NCBI RefSeq assembly: GCF_013466785.1
Contig: NZ_CP059163.1
Span: forward strand, 806,001 to 870,000
Reading direction: 5' to 3'
Length of the DNA: 64,000 nt
From: Nocardioides marinisabuli
Lineage (GTDB): Bacteria > Actinomycetota > Actinomycetes > Propionibacteriales > Nocardioidaceae
Shown: piece by piece, positions 1 to 8,874 of the stretch
How the letters are laid out: each line of letters begins with the position of its first letter
Numbering within the stretch: the stretch's first letter is position 1
Notes under the pieces: generated by a model
Database searches by the model: none
Told to the model about the DNA's origin: nothing
The model's input: only the letters and a program-made list of their open reading frames with translations
Program-made: the position numbers and the translations under genes

Positions 1-1
1 C

Positions 2-1027
2 AACACCAGCCAGGTCACCAACGAGCTGGTCCTGCAGGACGAGATCTTCGCGATGGTGGGCGGCCTCGGCACCCCCACCCACAGCGCCGTCGTCGACTTC
101 CTCAACTCCGAGGGCGTGCCCGACCTGTTCGTCTCCTCGGGCTCGCTGCAGTGGGGCGACGACGTCGAGTCCAAGCCCTACACCTTCGGCTGGCAGCCCG
201 ACTACGAGATCGAGGGCAAGATCATCGGCCAGTACATCGCCGAGAACATGCCCAAGGCGAAGGTCGGGCTGTTCCTCCAGGACGACGACTTCGGCGAGGA
301 CGGCGAGAAGGGTGTGCGCCAGTACCTCGACAAGCAGATCGTCGGCGTGGAGCGCTACACCTCCGGCAACACCGACGTCGGCCCGCAGGTGGCCGGTCTC
401 CAGGCGGCGGGCGCCGACCTCGTGATCGCCTTCAACACCCCGTCGTACACCGCGCTGACCCAGCTCACCTCGCTGGCCCTCGGCTACGACCCGACCTGGT
501 TCTACTCCAACGTCGGCTCCGACCCCCAGCTCGTCGGCTCGCTGCTCAACCGCTTCTCCGAGGGTGCCGTCGAGGGTGACAACAGCGCGCTCAACGGCGT
601 GCTGACCACCGAGTACATCCCCGGCGTCGACGCCGCCGACGACCCGTGGGTCCAGCTGTGGCAGAAGGTCTGGGACCAGGAGGGCGAGGGCGGCGAGCTG
701 ACCAACTACCGGATCTACGGCATGTCGCAGGCCTACGCCTTCGTGCAGGCCCTGCAGGCCGCCGGCGAGGACCTGACCCGCGACGGCCTGGTCGAGGCCG
801 TCGAGTCGTTCGAGGACATCGAGGGCCCGCAGCTGGCGCCGTTCCGCTTCAGCGCCGACAGCCACATGGGCATCTCCGGCATGCGCGTCGTGGAGCTCCA
901 GGGCGGCAAGGCCGAGGAGCTCACCCCGGTGCTCGTCAGCGACATCGGCGACGCCCCCATCGAGGAGGACTCCTCCGACCAGGCCAACGACGCCCCGCCC
1001 GAGAGCGGTGTCCCGGACGCCGGCTGA
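2..1027 (+). CDS. ABC transporter substrate-binding protein, branched-chain amino acid type (5' partial)
   Basis: Extracellular solute receptor of an ABC importer of the Leu/Ile/Val-binding (type I periplasmic-binding fold) family; it would hand substrate to LivHMGF-like partners, which are not in the window. The reading frame is open from base 2, so the signal peptide and N-terminal part are missing. About 341 residues are visible, including the family pattern GGLGTPTHSAVVDFLNSEGVP followed by a DYEIEGK region and FLQDDDFGEDG in the second lobe. The C-terminus is an acidic, Pro-rich tail. The true ligand cannot be told from sequence; members of this family also bind urea, amides and aromatic acids. 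A hairpin follows the stop codon. Confidence 0.88.
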   Translation, partial: NTSQVTNELVLQDEIFAMVGGLGTPTHSAVVDFLNSEGVPDLFVSSGSLQWGDDVESKPYTFGWQPDYEIEGKIIGQYIAENMPKAKVGLFLQDDDFGEDGEKGVRQYLDKQIVGVERYTSGNTDVGPQVAGLQAAGADLVIAFNTPSYTALTQLTSLALGYDPTWFYSNVGSDPQLVGSLLNRFSEGAVEGDNSALNGVLTTEYIPGVDAADDPWVQLWQKVWDQEGEGGELTNYRIYGMSQAYAFVQALQAAGEDLTRDGLVEAVESFEDIEGPQLAPFRFSADSHMGISGMRVVELQGGKAEELTPVLVSDIGDAPIEEDSSDQANDAPPESGVPDAG

Positions 1028-1067
1028 TCCGCACCACCCTGAGCACCATCCAGAGCACCACCACTGA

Positions 1068-1104
1068 CGGCGGCGCCCGGTCCCTCGCGGACCGGGCGCC
1101 GTCG
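1068..1104 (+). terminator. GC-rich hairpin terminator after the ABC binding-protein gene
   Basis: A 12-bp perfect stem (1072-1083 with 1089-1100), extended by further pairs to 1068 and 1104, with a 5-base loop CTCGC. It lies 40 bases after the stop codon. There is no T-run, as is usual for high-GC actinobacterial terminators. Confidence 0.65.
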
Positions 1105-1122
1105 TCGTGCTTGGATGGCTCG

Positions 1123-1803
1123 GTGCCCCACGACTGGAACCGGCTGCTGCAGACCACCACCGAGCGGCTGGCCGGGCTCGTGGACGACGCCGACCCGGCC
1201 GCACCGGTGCCGGGGTGCCCCGACTGGTGCGCGGCCGACCTGGTCGAGCACGTCGGCGGGGTCTACCAGTGGGCCGCCCACGTGGTCCGCACCGGCGACC
1301 CCGAGGTGCACCCCGTGCCGGCACCCACCGACCTCGGCGAGCTGCCGGTCTGGTTCCGCGGCCACGTCGAGGAGCTGGTGCGGGTGCTGACCGGCACCGA
1401 CCCCGACCAGGAGACCTGGACCTTCGGCCGCGGCCGCGGCACCGCCGGCTGGTGGACCCGCCGCCAGACCCTCGAGACCACGCTGCACACCTTCGACCTG
1501 CTCGACTCGCAGGGCCGGGCCGGGGAGTGGGACGTGCCGGCACCGCTGGCCTGGGAGGCCGTGCGCGAGGTGGTCACCCTCTTCTACCCCCGCCAGCTGC
1601 GGATGGGGCGCATCGACCCGCTGCCGGGCACCCTGCTGCTGACCCCCACCGACCTCGACGACGAGCCGGTCGCCGTCGGCGACGGACGCCCCGTGGTCGA
1701 GCTCAACGCCCCTGCGGGCGAGCTGGCGCTGCTGGCCTACCGACGTCGTACCAGCGACGACCCCGCCGCCGCGGCGCTCCTGGCGCTCGGGCTCACTCCC
1801 TGA
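1123..1803 (+). CDS. Maleylpyruvate isomerase family mycothiol-dependent enzyme
   Basis: 226 residues, the usual length for this DinB-like metal-binding family. It begins with the MDMPI N-terminal four-helix bundle. The expected metal ligands are visible: His43 in DLVEHVGG, and Glu118 and His122 in RRQTLETTLHTFD, matching the His/Glu/His set known from mycothiol-dependent maleylpyruvate isomerase. The family uses mycothiol, the actinobacterial thiol, in isomerisation or thiol-transfer reactions; the substrate here is unknown. The GTG start at 1123 is chosen because the family N-terminus begins here, and a TTGGAT hexamer 6 bases upstream suggests a leaderless mRNA. The 3' end overlaps the convergent methyltransferase gene by 11 bases. 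Confidence 0.8.
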   Translation: MPHDWNRLLQTTTERLAGLVDDADPAAPVPGCPDWCAADLVEHVGGVYQWAAHVVRTGDPEVHPVPAPTDLGELPVWFRGHVEELVRVLTGTDPDQETWTFGRGRGTAGWWTRRQTLETTLHTFDLLDSQGRAGEWDVPAPLAWEAVREVVTLFYPRQLRMGRIDPLPGTLLLTPTDLDDEPVAVGDGRPVVELNAPAGELALLAYRRRTSDDPAAAALLALGLTP

Positions 1804-2422
1804 CGGGTCCGGCGCCCACGTCCGCCGCGCGCCGGGTCTCCAGCACCCGGAAGCCCTTGGCGCTGGCGAGCCGGGTGGTGGGCCAGCCCTGCTCGCCGAG
1901 CCAGCGCTGCAGCGAGTCGCCGCCGAGGTTCTTGCCCACGACCATCACCGCACGACCGCCCGGCGCGAGCCGCGGCAGCCAGGTCAGCAGGAGCTCGTGC
2001 AGCGCCTGCTTGCCGATCCTGATCGGCGGGTTCGACCAGATCTCGTCGTACGCCGCCTCCGCCGGCACCTCGTCGGGCAGCAGCGCGGCGTAGCGCTCGG
2101 CGACCCCCACCGACCGGGCGTTCTCGCGGGCCAGCAGGAGGGCGCGCTCGTTGACGTCGACGGCGTCGACCTGCGCCGTGGGGGCCGCGACGGCCGCCGC
2201 CAGCCCGATGACGCCGTAGCCGCAGCCCAGGTCGAGCAGCCGGCCGCCGGTCGGCGGCGGCGTCTCGCGGAACAGCACGGCGGTGCCGACGTCGAGGCGG
2301 CCCTGCGCGAAGACGCCCGAGCCGGTGACCAGGTCGAGGTCGTGGCCCCAGACCGACACCGTGACCGGGGCCCGCTTGAAGGGCACCGACGGGTCGGCGG
2401 TGAAGTAGTGCTCGTCGCTCAC
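1793..2422 (-). CDS. Class I SAM-dependent methyltransferase, RsmC/MTS-like
   Basis: 209-residue methyltransferase with the SAM-binding motif LLDLGCGYGVIGLA near residue 60 and the catalytic-type motif SNPPIRIGK near residue 125. An NPP motif of this kind marks N-methyltransferases acting on rRNA guanines (RsmC/RlmG, MTS domain). It has only the C-terminal catalytic half of E. coli RsmC, as do most Gram-positive homologues, so the rRNA target is inferred. The GTG start at 2422 overlaps the truA stop codon as GTGA, implying translational coupling to truA, another RNA-modifying enzyme. Confidence 0.82.
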   Translation of the reverse strand: MSDEHYFTADPSVPFKRAPVTVSVWGHDLDLVTGSGVFAQGRLDVGTAVLFRETPPPTGGRLLDLGCGYGVIGLAAAVAAPTAQVDAVDVNERALLLARENARSVGVAERYAALLPDEVPAEAAYDEIWSNPPIRIGKQALHELLLTWLPRLAPGGRAVMVVGKNLGGDSLQRWLGEQGWPTTRLASAKGFRVLETRRAADVGAGPVRE

Positions 2423-3342
2423 GCCGTCTCCTCGGGGCTGTGCCTGTGCTTGATCGGGTGGGGCTCGCGCGGGTGGGGCTCGGGCAGCGCCGCCCGCCGC
2501 GCGCGCGTCTGGTCGGCGCGCTCGGCCAGCTCGTCGTCGCCGGGGTAGGCCACCTCCTCGAGGGTCAGCCCGTGCGCGTGCGCGACCGCGACCTGCGGCT
2601 GGCGCTCGCGGGAGAGCAGCACCTGGGCCGGCCACTCCACCGGGCGCCGCCCCTCCCCCACGGTCAGCAGGCAGCCCACCAGGGCGCGCACCATGGAGTG
2701 GCAGAAGGCGTCGGCGCGCACGCTCGCCTCGACCAGCCCGGTCGGGGTGCGCCGCCAGTCGAGGTCGAGCAGGGTGCGCACGGTGGTGGCGCCCTCGCGG
2801 CGCTTGCAGAACGCGGCGAAGTCGTGGTGCCCGACGAGCGCGGCCGACCCGGCCGCCAGCAGCCCGACGTCGAGCGGGCGGGGCCAGACCAGCACGTGGT
2901 GGCGGGCCAGCGGGTCGAGGCTCTCGGCGCGGTCGGCGACCCGGTAGGTGTAGCGGCGCCAGGTCGCCGAGAAGCGGGCGTCGAAGCCCTCCGGCGCCCG
3001 GCTCACGCGTCGTACGACGACGTCGGGCGGCAGGATCCCGTTGAGCCGGCGCACCAGCGCCTCCAGCGGCGGCGCCGGTGAGCGGCCGGCCGAGACGGTG
3101 ACCGCCTGCTCGTCGACGTCGGCGTGCAGCACCTGGCCGCGCGCGTGCACGCCCGCGTCGGTGCGCCCCGCGCAGACCACCGGCACCCGGGCGCTGCCCG
3201 GCGGGTCGTCGTCGCGCACCCCGACCCGCAGCGCGACGGCCAGGGCCGTCTCGACCTCGTGCTGGACGGTGCGCAGCCCCGGCTGGGTCGCCCAGCCCCG
3301 GAAGTCGGTCCCGTCGTAGGCGAGGTCGATCCGCAGGCGCAC
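2419..3342 (-). CDS. truA: tRNA pseudouridine(38-40) synthase TruA
   Basis: Converts uridines 38-40 of the tRNA anticodon arm to pseudouridine. 307 residues. The N-terminus MRLRIDLAYDGTDFRGWATQ is typical, and the catalytic aspartate is Asp62 in AGRTDAGVHA. It carries a C-terminal His/Pro/Arg-rich tail of about 45 residues that is longer than in E. coli TruA. The GTG start at 3342 is fixed by the family N-terminus. Its stop overlaps the start of the downstream RsmC-like methyltransferase by 4 bases. In many actinobacteria truA lies close to rplQ at the end of the ribosomal cluster; here about 2.7 kb of unrelated genes separate them. Confidence 0.95.
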   Translation of the reverse strand: MRLRIDLAYDGTDFRGWATQPGLRTVQHEVETALAVALRVGVRDDDPPGSARVPVVCAGRTDAGVHARGQVLHADVDEQAVTVSAGRSPAPPLEALVRRLNGILPPDVVVRRVSRAPEGFDARFSATWRRYTYRVADRAESLDPLARHHVLVWPRPLDVGLLAAGSAALVGHHDFAAFCKRREGATTVRTLLDLDWRRTPTGLVEASVRADAFCHSMVRALVGCLLTVGEGRRPVEWPAQVLLSRERQPQVAVAHAHGLTLEEVAYPGDDELAERADQTRARRAALPEPHPREPHPIKHRHSPEETA

Positions 3343-3357
3343 CCGCCCATCCTCTCC

Positions 3358-4257
3358 TCAGACCAGCTCGGCGCGGTACGGCGGGTCGGCGCCGGGGCGC
3401 GAGACGGTGATGGAGGCGGCGTGGGCGGCGTGGGCCAGCAGCCGCTCGACGACCTCGGGCGCCAGCGCCGGGAGGCGGCCGCCCAGGAGGCCCTCCTCGG
3501 CGAGCCCGTCGACGAGGGCGGCGGCGAAGGTGTCGCCGGCCCCGATCGTGTCGGCCACCTCGACGCGGCGCGGCGCCACCGTCACCTCGCGCTCGTGGTC
3601 GAACCAGGTCGCGCCCTCGGCCCCGCGGGTCAGCACCACGACCGACGGACCCATCGTCAGCAGCCGGGCGGCCGACCGCTCGACCGTGAGGTCGGGCCAG
3701 AGCAGCTCGAGGTCCTCGTCGCTGACCTTCACCAGGTCGGCGAGCGCCACGACGCTCTCGACGCTGGCCACCACGTCCGGCCCCGTGCCGGTCACGGCCG
3801 CACGCACGTTGACGTCGTAGGAGATGGTGGCGTGCTCGCGCAGGCGGTCGACCAGCGCGCGGACGGTGCCGGCGCCCGGCTCGATCACCGCGGAGAAGGA
3901 GCACACGTGCACGGCCGCCGGGGCCGGGTCGGTGGGCACGTCGCCCAGCCGCCAGTCGAGGTCGAACTCGTAGGACGCCGCGCCGTCCGCGCCGATCGTC
4001 GCGGCGGCCGTCGAGGTCCGCTCGACGACGTGCGGGTCGATCGCCAGCGCGACGCCGGAGCCCGCCAGGTGCTCGGCGAGCATCCGGCCGTGCGCGTCGT
4101 CGGCGTACGACGTGGCGAAGCGGACCGTGCGGCCCAGGCGGGCCAGCGCCACCGCGACGTTGGCCGCGCTCCCCCCGGGGTGCTCGCCGACCGACCCGTC
4201 GGCGGTGCGCACCACGTCGACCAGCGCTTCCCCGACCACCATCACGTCCCTGTCCAT
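3358..4257 (-). CDS. PfkB-family carbohydrate kinase (fructokinase/ribokinase-like)
   Basis: 299 residues. PfkB signature 1 region is GEHPGGSAANVAVALARLG (residues about 24-42) and signature 2 is DTIGAGDTFAAAL, with the catalytic base Asp242. It phosphorylates a sugar or nucleoside hydroxyl using ATP; the GGSAANVA motif and length resemble fructokinases, but the substrate is not certain. It stands alone on the minus strand, divergent from the GntR regulator gene at 4323, and ends 15 bases before truA, so it may be the first gene of a kinase-truA-methyltransferase transcript. Confidence 0.85.
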   Translation of the reverse strand: MDRDVMVVGEALVDVVRTADGSVGEHPGGSAANVAVALARLGRTVRFATSYADDAHGRMLAEHLAGSGVALAIDPHVVERTSTAAATIGADGAASYEFDLDWRLGDVPTDPAPAAVHVCSFSAVIEPGAGTVRALVDRLREHATISYDVNVRAAVTGTGPDVVASVESVVALADLVKVSDEDLELLWPDLTVERSAARLLTMGPSVVVLTRGAEGATWFDHEREVTVAPRRVEVADTIGAGDTFAAALVDGLAEEGLLGGRLPALAPEVVERLLAHAAHAASITVSRPGADPPYRAELV

Positions 4258-4310
4258 AGCGCGGGTCTACCACGCCGGGACGTCCGCGACCACCTCGGTC
4301 ACCGCCAGCC

Positions 4311-4316
4311 TAGGGT
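4311..4316 (+). promoter_or_regulatory. -10 hexamer TAGGGT of a leaderless promoter
   Basis: TAGGGT ends 6 bases before the ATG at 4323. There is no Shine-Dalgarno sequence, so transcription probably starts at the ATG. Confidence 0.6.
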
Positions 4317-4322
4317 TCGGGC

Positions 4323-4682
4323 ATGACCGTGCGACCGCTCGACCCGTCGTCCGACGAGCCGCCCTTCGAACAGCTGCGGCGCCAGGTGGCCGCCCGCGCC
4401 GCCTCGGGCGACCTGGTGCCCGGCACGAGGCTGCCCACGGTGCGGGCGCTGGCCGAGCAGCTGGGCGTCGCGGCGGGCACGGTGGCGCGCGCCTACCGCG
4501 AGCTCGAGGCCGACGGGGTGGTGGCGACCGAGGGGCGCCGCGGCACCTTCGTGGCCTCGGCCGCGCAGGCGGGCTCGGGCGACGCCGAGCGGGCCGCCGC
4601 CGAGTACGTCGCTGCGCTGCGCCGCCTGGGTCTCGGCGTGGGCGACGCGCTGCGCCTCGTCGAGCGCGAGTGGTCGCGGTGA
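4323..4682 (+). CDS. Short GntR-family transcriptional regulator (YtrA-like)
   Basis: 119 residues made of little more than a winged-helix DNA-binding domain (residues about 12-80, with PFEQLRRQVAARAASGDLVPGTRLPTVRALAEQLGVAAGTVARAYREL split across the fold) and a short C-terminal helical tail, as in the YtrA subfamily. Its operator and signal are unknown. Its TGA stop overlaps the GTG start of the reductase gene by 4 bases, so the two are translated together. YtrA-type regulators usually control ABC transporters, but none is adjacent here. The PfkB kinase gene on the other strand is a second possible target. Confidence 0.85.
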   Translation: MTVRPLDPSSDEPPFEQLRRQVAARAASGDLVPGTRLPTVRALAEQLGVAAGTVARAYRELEADGVVATEGRRGTFVASAAQAGSGDAERAAAEYVAALRRLGLGVGDALRLVEREWSR

Positions 4683-5665
4683 GCGAGCACCGCCCGCGCC
4701 GCTACGTCGTGGTCGGGGTGGGTGCCGTCGGCGGCGCCGTCGCCGCCCTGCTGCACGAGGCCGGCCTCGAGGTCACCGCCGTGGCCCGCGGCGAGCACCT
4801 GGCCCGGCTGCGCGCCGAGGGGCTGCGCCTGGCCGTCGGCCACGACGAGCGGGTGGTGCGCCTGCGCACGGCCGCCGGCCCGGCCGAAGTCGAGTGGCAC
4901 GACGACACCGTGGTCCTGCTCGCGGTGAAGTCCCAGCAGACCCAGGCGGCCCTGGCCGACCTCGCCGCCCACGCGCCCCCCGGCACCCCGGTGGTGTGCC
5001 TGCAGAACGGCGTCAGCAACGAGCGCGCCGTGCTGCGCCACTTCGGAGCGGTGCACGCCGTGACCGTGATGATGCCCGCCAGCCACCTCAGCCCCGGCCA
5101 GGTCGTCCTGCACTCCCTGGGCGCCCCGGGCCTGCTCGACATCGGCTCCTACCCCGCCGGCGTCGACGCGGTCGACGAGGCCGTGGCCGTCGACCTGCGC
5201 AGCGCCGGCTTCCAGAGCGTGCCCCGCCCCGACGCGATGGCCTGGAAGCACCGCAAGCTGCTGGTGAACCTCGGCAACGGCGTCGACGCCGCCTGCCAGG
5301 ACGGGCCCGCTGCCGAGCGGCTGGTCGAGCTGGTGCGCGAGGAGGGCGAACGGGTCCTGCACGCGGCCGGCGTGCCGGTGGTCAGCCGTGCCGACGACCT
5401 CGCCCGGCGCGGCGAGCTGCTGCGCCCGCTGGTGCGCCGCGACGAGGCGGGCTCGTCGACCTGGCAGAGCCTGGCCCGCCGCACCGGCGACGTGGAGGTC
5501 GACCACCTCAACGGCGAGATCGTGCTCCTGGGACGCCTGCACGGGGTCGCGACGCCGGCCAACGAGCTGGTGCAGCTCACCGTGAACCGGCTGGCCCGCG
5601 AGGGCGCCGCGGCCCGGCTGCTCGACGCCGCCGACCTGCTGGCCCGGCTCCCCGGCGGCGGCTAG
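4679..5665 (+). CDS. 2-dehydropantoate 2-reductase family protein (ketopantoate reductase-like)
   Basis: 328 residues. An N-terminal Rossmann domain has VVVGVGAVGGAVAALL (residues about 10-25), which binds NADP(H). The centre has VVCLQNGVSNE, and the conserved lysine lies in MAWKHRKLLVNLGN. ApbA/PanE C-terminal domain follows. PanE reduces ketopantoate to pantoate in CoA synthesis, but paralogues of unknown substrate are common in actinobacteria, so panE is not assigned. The GTG start at 4679 overlaps the upstream gntR stop (GTGA). The last 4 bases overlap the convergent YrhK gene. Confidence 0.82.
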   Translation: MSEHRPRRYVVVGVGAVGGAVAALLHEAGLEVTAVARGEHLARLRAEGLRLAVGHDERVVRLRTAAGPAEVEWHDDTVVLLAVKSQQTQAALADLAAHAPPGTPVVCLQNGVSNERAVLRHFGAVHAVTVMMPASHLSPGQVVLHSLGAPGLLDIGSYPAGVDAVDEAVAVDLRSAGFQSVPRPDAMAWKHRKLLVNLGNGVDAACQDGPAAERLVELVREEGERVLHAAGVPVVSRADDLARRGELLRPLVRRDEAGSSTWQSLARRTGDVEVDHLNGEIVLLGRLHGVATPANELVQLTVNRLAREGAAARLLDAADLLARLPGGG

Positions 5666-5937
5666 AAGTCGTCGCCGCTCTCGTGCCGCTGCCCGCCCTG
5701 GCCGCCCCGCCTGCGCAGGTGCACGCGTCGGGCGAGACGGATGGCGGGCCTGATGCCCAGCTGGGCACTGCCGACCACGAAGAGCCAGGTGCCGGCGTAC
5801 GCGGTCGACTCCTGGAAGAACAGGATGCTGCCGATCAGGAACCAGAGCGCGATGAGCAGGTCGTTGGCGATGCTCGCGACCTCGTAGCGGTCGCGCAGGA
5901 CCACTTCCTCGCTGGTTCCAGGGACGTGCAGGGCCAT
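5662..5937 (-). CDS. YrhK-domain small membrane protein
   Basis: 91 residues. Two hydrophobic helices (about residues 25-43 and 48-63) are separated by the short loop ESTAYAG, and the C-terminus is basic (RPAIRLARRVHLRRR) then Gly/His-rich. The pattern YEVASIANDLLIALWFLIGSILFF matches the YrhK domain, a small two-helix membrane family of unknown function. It stands between the reductase gene and the rplQ terminator with no clear operon partner. Confidence 0.75.
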   Translation of the reverse strand: MALHVPGTSEEVVLRDRYEVASIANDLLIALWFLIGSILFFQESTAYAGTWLFVVGSAQLGIRPAIRLARRVHLRRRGGQGGQRHESGDDF

Positions 5938-5971
5938 CTCTCCTCCTGGTGCGTGCCGGGGGCGGGAACGA

Positions 5972-6006
5972 CGACGACCCGCCCGAGGAGCTCGGGCGGG
6001 TCGTCG
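5972..6006 (-). terminator. Perfect 16-bp hairpin after rplQ
   Basis: Bases 5972-5987 pair perfectly with 5991-6006 around a GAG loop, 11 bases beyond the rplQ stop codon. It probably ends the infA-rplQ (alpha) transcript. The following minus-strand sequence has only a short TCGTT and no long T-run. Confidence 0.75.
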
Positions 6007-6016
6007 GCGGTGCGGG

Positions 6017-6580
6017 TCAGGACTTGGTGTCGTCCTCGTCGGCGACCTCGGCCTCGGCGACCACGGACTCCTCGGGGGAAGCCTCCTCGGTCATCTCGGT
6101 CGGGGTCTCCTCGACAGCGGTCTCCTCGGCGGGGGTCTCCTCGGCGGGAGCCTCCTCGGCGGGGGTCTCCTCGGCCGCCGGGGCGGCCGGGGCGGGCTTG
6201 GCCGCCTTCGGGGTGGCGCTGTAGGCCTCGGTGACGAGCTCGATCACGGCCATCGGCGCGTTGTCGCCCTTGCGGGGGCCGATCTTGGTGATGCGGGTGT
6301 AGCCGCCGGGACGCTCCGAGAAGGTCGGGGCGATCTCGGTGAAGAGCACGTGCACGACACCCTTGTCGCGGATGGTCTTGAGGACCTCGCGACGGTTGTG
6401 CAGGTCGCCCTTCTTGGCCTTCGTGATCAGCTTCTCGGCCCACGGACGCAGGGCACGGGCCCGCGACTCGGTGGTGGTGATCCGGCCGTGCTCGAAGAGC
6501 TGGGTGGCCAGGTTCGCCAGGATCAGGCGCTGGTGGGAGGGGCTGCCGCCGAGGCGGGGACCCTTGGTGGGCTTGGGCAT
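6017..6580 (-). CDS. rplQ: 50S ribosomal protein bL17 with a long acidic tail
   Basis: Large-subunit protein near the peptide exit tunnel. Residues 1-120 are a standard bL17 domain ([25 protein letters not shown] start; [14 protein letters not shown] near the end). The remaining 65 or so residues are an Ala/Pro then Glu-rich acidic tail made of repeated PAEE(T/A) blocks, encoded by imperfect 15-base repeats around 6112-6180. E. coli bL17 is 127 residues; such tails are known in actinobacteria, but their role is not. It is the last gene of the alpha cluster, after rpoA. Confidence 0.95.
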   Translation of the reverse strand: MPKPTKGPRLGGSPSHQRLILANLATQLFEHGRITTTESRARALRPWAEKLITKAKKGDLHNRREVLKTIRDKGVVHVLFTEIAPTFSERPGGYTRITKIGPRKGDNAPMAVIELVTEAYSATPKAAKPAPAAPAAEETPAEEAPAEETPAEETAVEETPTEMTEEASPEESVVAEAEVADEDDTKS

Positions 6581-6687
6581 CGTTCTCTCTCTTCTCTCCG
6601 GCCGTACCAGGTACCGGGGTAGACGGTCGGCGGTCGCCGACCGGTTTGGGCGGGACCGGGGGCGCGGGCGCCCCCGGTCTCACCAGG

Positions 6688-7704
6688 TCAGTACTGCTCG
6701 TCCTCGACGAACGCGTCGTCGTCGTCGTCGCCGTACGCCGCGAGGGCGGCGTGCGGGTCGAAGCCGGGCGCGCTGTCCTTGAGGGACAGGCCCATCTCGA
6801 CCAGCTTGGCCTTGACCTCGTCGATCGACTTCGCACCGAAGTTGCGGATGTCGAGGAGGTCCTGCTCCGAGCGACCGATGAGCTCACCCACGGTGTGGAT
6901 GCCCTCGCGCTTGAGGCAGTTGTAGGAGCGGACGGTCAGCTGCAGGTCCTCGACCGGGAGGGCGAGGTCGGCAGCCAGCTGCTCGTCGACCGGCGAGGGG
7001 CCGATGTCGATGCCCTCGGCCTCGACGTTCAGCTCGCGGGCCAGGCCGAAGAGCTCGACCAGGGTCTTGCCGGCCGAGGCGATCGCGTCGCGGGGACGGA
7101 TCGAGGGCTTGGTCTCGACGTCGATGACGAGCTTGTCGAAGTCGGTGCGCTGCTCGACACGGGTGGCCTCGACCTTGTAGGTCACCTTCAGCACGGGGCT
7201 GTAGATCGAGTCGACCGGCATCCGGCCGATCTCGTTGTCGGCACCCTTGTTCTGCACGGCCGAGACGTAGCCGCGACCGCGCTCGACGACGAGCTCCATC
7301 TCCAGCTTGCCCTTGTCGGACAGCGTGGCGATCTTGAGGTCGGGGTTGTGCACCTCGACACCGGCCGGGGGCGCGATGTCGGCGGCGGTGACGTCACCGG
7401 CACCGGACTTGCGCAGGTACATCGTGACCGGCTCGTCGTGCTCGGAGGAGACGACGAGACCCTTGAGGTTGAGGATCACCTCGGTCACGTCCTCCTTGAC
7501 GCCCTCGATGGTCGAGAACTCGTGGAGCACGTTGTCGATCTTGATGCTGGTGACCGACGCGCCGGGGATCGAGCTGAGCAGCGTGCGGCGCAGCGAGTTG
7601 CCGAGCGTGTAGCCGAAGCCGGGCTCGAGCGGCTCGATGACGAAGCGCGAGCGGAACTCGTCGACGGTCTCTTCCGAGAGGGTGGGGCGCTGTGCGATGA
7701 GCAC
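6688..7704 (-). CDS. rpoA: DNA-directed RNA polymerase subunit alpha
   Basis: Scaffold subunit of RNA polymerase: the N-terminal domain (residues about 1-230) dimerises and binds beta/beta', and the C-terminal helix-hairpin-helix domain (about 245-315, [29 protein letters not shown]) contacts UP elements and activators. The GTG at 7704 ([12 protein letters not shown]) is chosen over an upstream in-frame start because it matches the family N-terminus and has GGAAAGGAAAGA just upstream. 338 residues, ending in an acidic tail. It is separated from rpsD by a strong hairpin. Confidence 0.95.
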   Translation of the reverse strand: MLIAQRPTLSEETVDEFRSRFVIEPLEPGFGYTLGNSLRRTLLSSIPGASVTSIKIDNVLHEFSTIEGVKEDVTEVILNLKGLVVSSEHDEPVTMYLRKSGAGDVTAADIAPPAGVEVHNPDLKIATLSDKGKLEMELVVERGRGYVSAVQNKGADNEIGRMPVDSIYSPVLKVTYKVEATRVEQRTDFDKLVIDVETKPSIRPRDAIASAGKTLVELFGLARELNVEAEGIDIGPSPVDEQLAADLALPVEDLQLTVRSYNCLKREGIHTVGELIGRSEQDLLDIRNFGAKSIDEVKAKLVEMGLSLKDSAPGFDPHAALAAYGDDDDDAFVEDEQY

Positions 7705-7790
7705 TGGGTCTTTCCTTTCCGGGCCCACCCACTATTTGACGGGCCCGAACTGCGAGGTGGAAGGAAGATGGAGCGGTGGTGCAGGAGCCA

Positions 7791-7822
7791 GGCGCTGTCC
7801 CGGGCGGGCCCGGGACAGCGCC
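7791..7822 (-). terminator. 14-bp hairpin between rpsD and rpoA
   Basis: 7791-7804 pair perfectly with 7809-7822 around a CGGG loop (plus-strand reading), 6 bases past the rpsD stop. It could be an attenuator, an RNase processing site or a partial terminator that lowers or separates rpoA expression. No T-run follows. Confidence 0.6.
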
Positions 7823-7828
7823 CGAGGA

Positions 7829-8437
7829 TCACTTCTTCGAGTAGTACTCGACGATGAGCTGCTCCTGGACCGGGAGGTCGATCTGCGCCCGGGTGGGGAC
7901 CTGGTGGACCAGGACCCGCATCCGCTCGGGCAGCGCCTCGAGCCAGGCCGGGACGACGCGCTCGCCGTGGGTCTCGCGAGCCACGATGAAGGGCGTCATC
8001 TCCAGGGACTTCTCGCGCACGTCGATGATGTCGTGGGCGGTGACCTGGAACGACGGGATGTCGACCTTCTTGCCGTTCACCAGGAAGTGGCCGTGCGAGA
8101 CCAGCTGGCGGGCGTGACGACGGGTCCGCGCGAAGCCGGCGCGGTAGACCACGTTGTCGAGGCGGCACTCGAGCATCTGGAGCAGGTTGTCACCCGTCTT
8201 GCCAGAGCGGCGCGAGGCCTCCTTGTAGTAGTTCAGGAACTGCTTCTCCATCACGCCGTAGGTGAAGCGGGCCTTCTGCTTCTCCTGCAGCTGCGAGCGG
8301 TACTCGCTCTCCTTGATGCGGGCACGGCCGTGCGCGCCGGGAGGGTAGGGGCGACGCTCGAACGAAGCGTCACCGCCGACGAGGTCCACGCCGAGACGGC
8401 GGGACTTCCGGGTCATGGGACCGGTGTAACGGGCCAT
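7829..8437 (-). CDS. rpsD: 30S ribosomal protein uS4
   Basis: 202 residues. One of the first 16S rRNA binders in small-subunit assembly. The S4 RNA-binding domain is at about residues 94-155 (RLDNVVYRAGFARTRRHARQLVSHGHFLVNG). The N-terminal region lacks the four cysteines of the zinc-binding form, so this is the C-minus type. Order rpsM-rpsK-rpsD-rpoA-rplQ is the usual alpha operon. Confidence 0.97.
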   Translation of the reverse strand: MARYTGPMTRKSRRLGVDLVGGDASFERRPYPPGAHGRARIKESEYRSQLQEKQKARFTYGVMEKQFLNYYKEASRRSGKTGDNLLQMLECRLDNVVYRAGFARTRRHARQLVSHGHFLVNGKKVDIPSFQVTAHDIIDVREKSLEMTPFIVARETHGERVVPAWLEALPERMRVLVHQVPTRAQIDLPVQEQLIVEYYSKK

Positions 8438-8466
8438 CTCTCAAGTCTCCTGTTCTCGGGCGCGGG

Positions 8467-8874
8467 TCAGACGCGGCGGCGCTTGGGCGGGCGGCAGCCG
8501 TTGTGGGGCGTGGGCGTGACGTCCTGGATGGTGCCGACCTCGAGGCCGATCGCACCCAGCGAGCGGATCGCCGTCTCACGACCGGAGCCGGGGCCCTTGA
8601 CGAAGACGTCGATCTTCTTCATGCCGTGCTCCATCGCCCGACGACCGGCCGCCTCGGCGGCCATCTGCGCGGCGAACGGGGTGGACTTGCGCGAGCCCTT
8701 GAAGCCGACGGTGCCGGCCGAGGCCCACGAGATCACCGCACCGGTGGGGTCGGTGATGGTGACGATGGTGTTGTTGAACGTGCTCTTGATGTGGGCTTCG
8801 CCCTGCGCGACGTTCTTCTTCTCCTTGCGGCGCACCTTCTTGGCGCCGGCCGCGGAGCGGCTCTTGGGAGGCAT
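8467..8874 (-). CDS. rpsK: 30S ribosomal protein uS11
   Basis: 135 residues. Part of the small-subunit platform, contacting 16S rRNA near the E site. A basic N-terminal extension ([21 protein letters not shown]) precedes the conserved core ([20 protein letters not shown]-terminus [16 protein letters not shown]). It lies between rpsM (71-base gap) and rpsD (29-base gap). Confidence 0.97.
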   Translation of the reverse strand: MPPKSRSAAGAKKVRRKEKKNVAQGEAHIKSTFNNTIVTITDPTGAVISWASAGTVGFKGSRKSTPFAAQMAAEAAGRRAMEHGMKKIDVFVKGPGSGRETAIRSLGAIGLEVGTIQDVTPTPHNGCRPPKRRRV

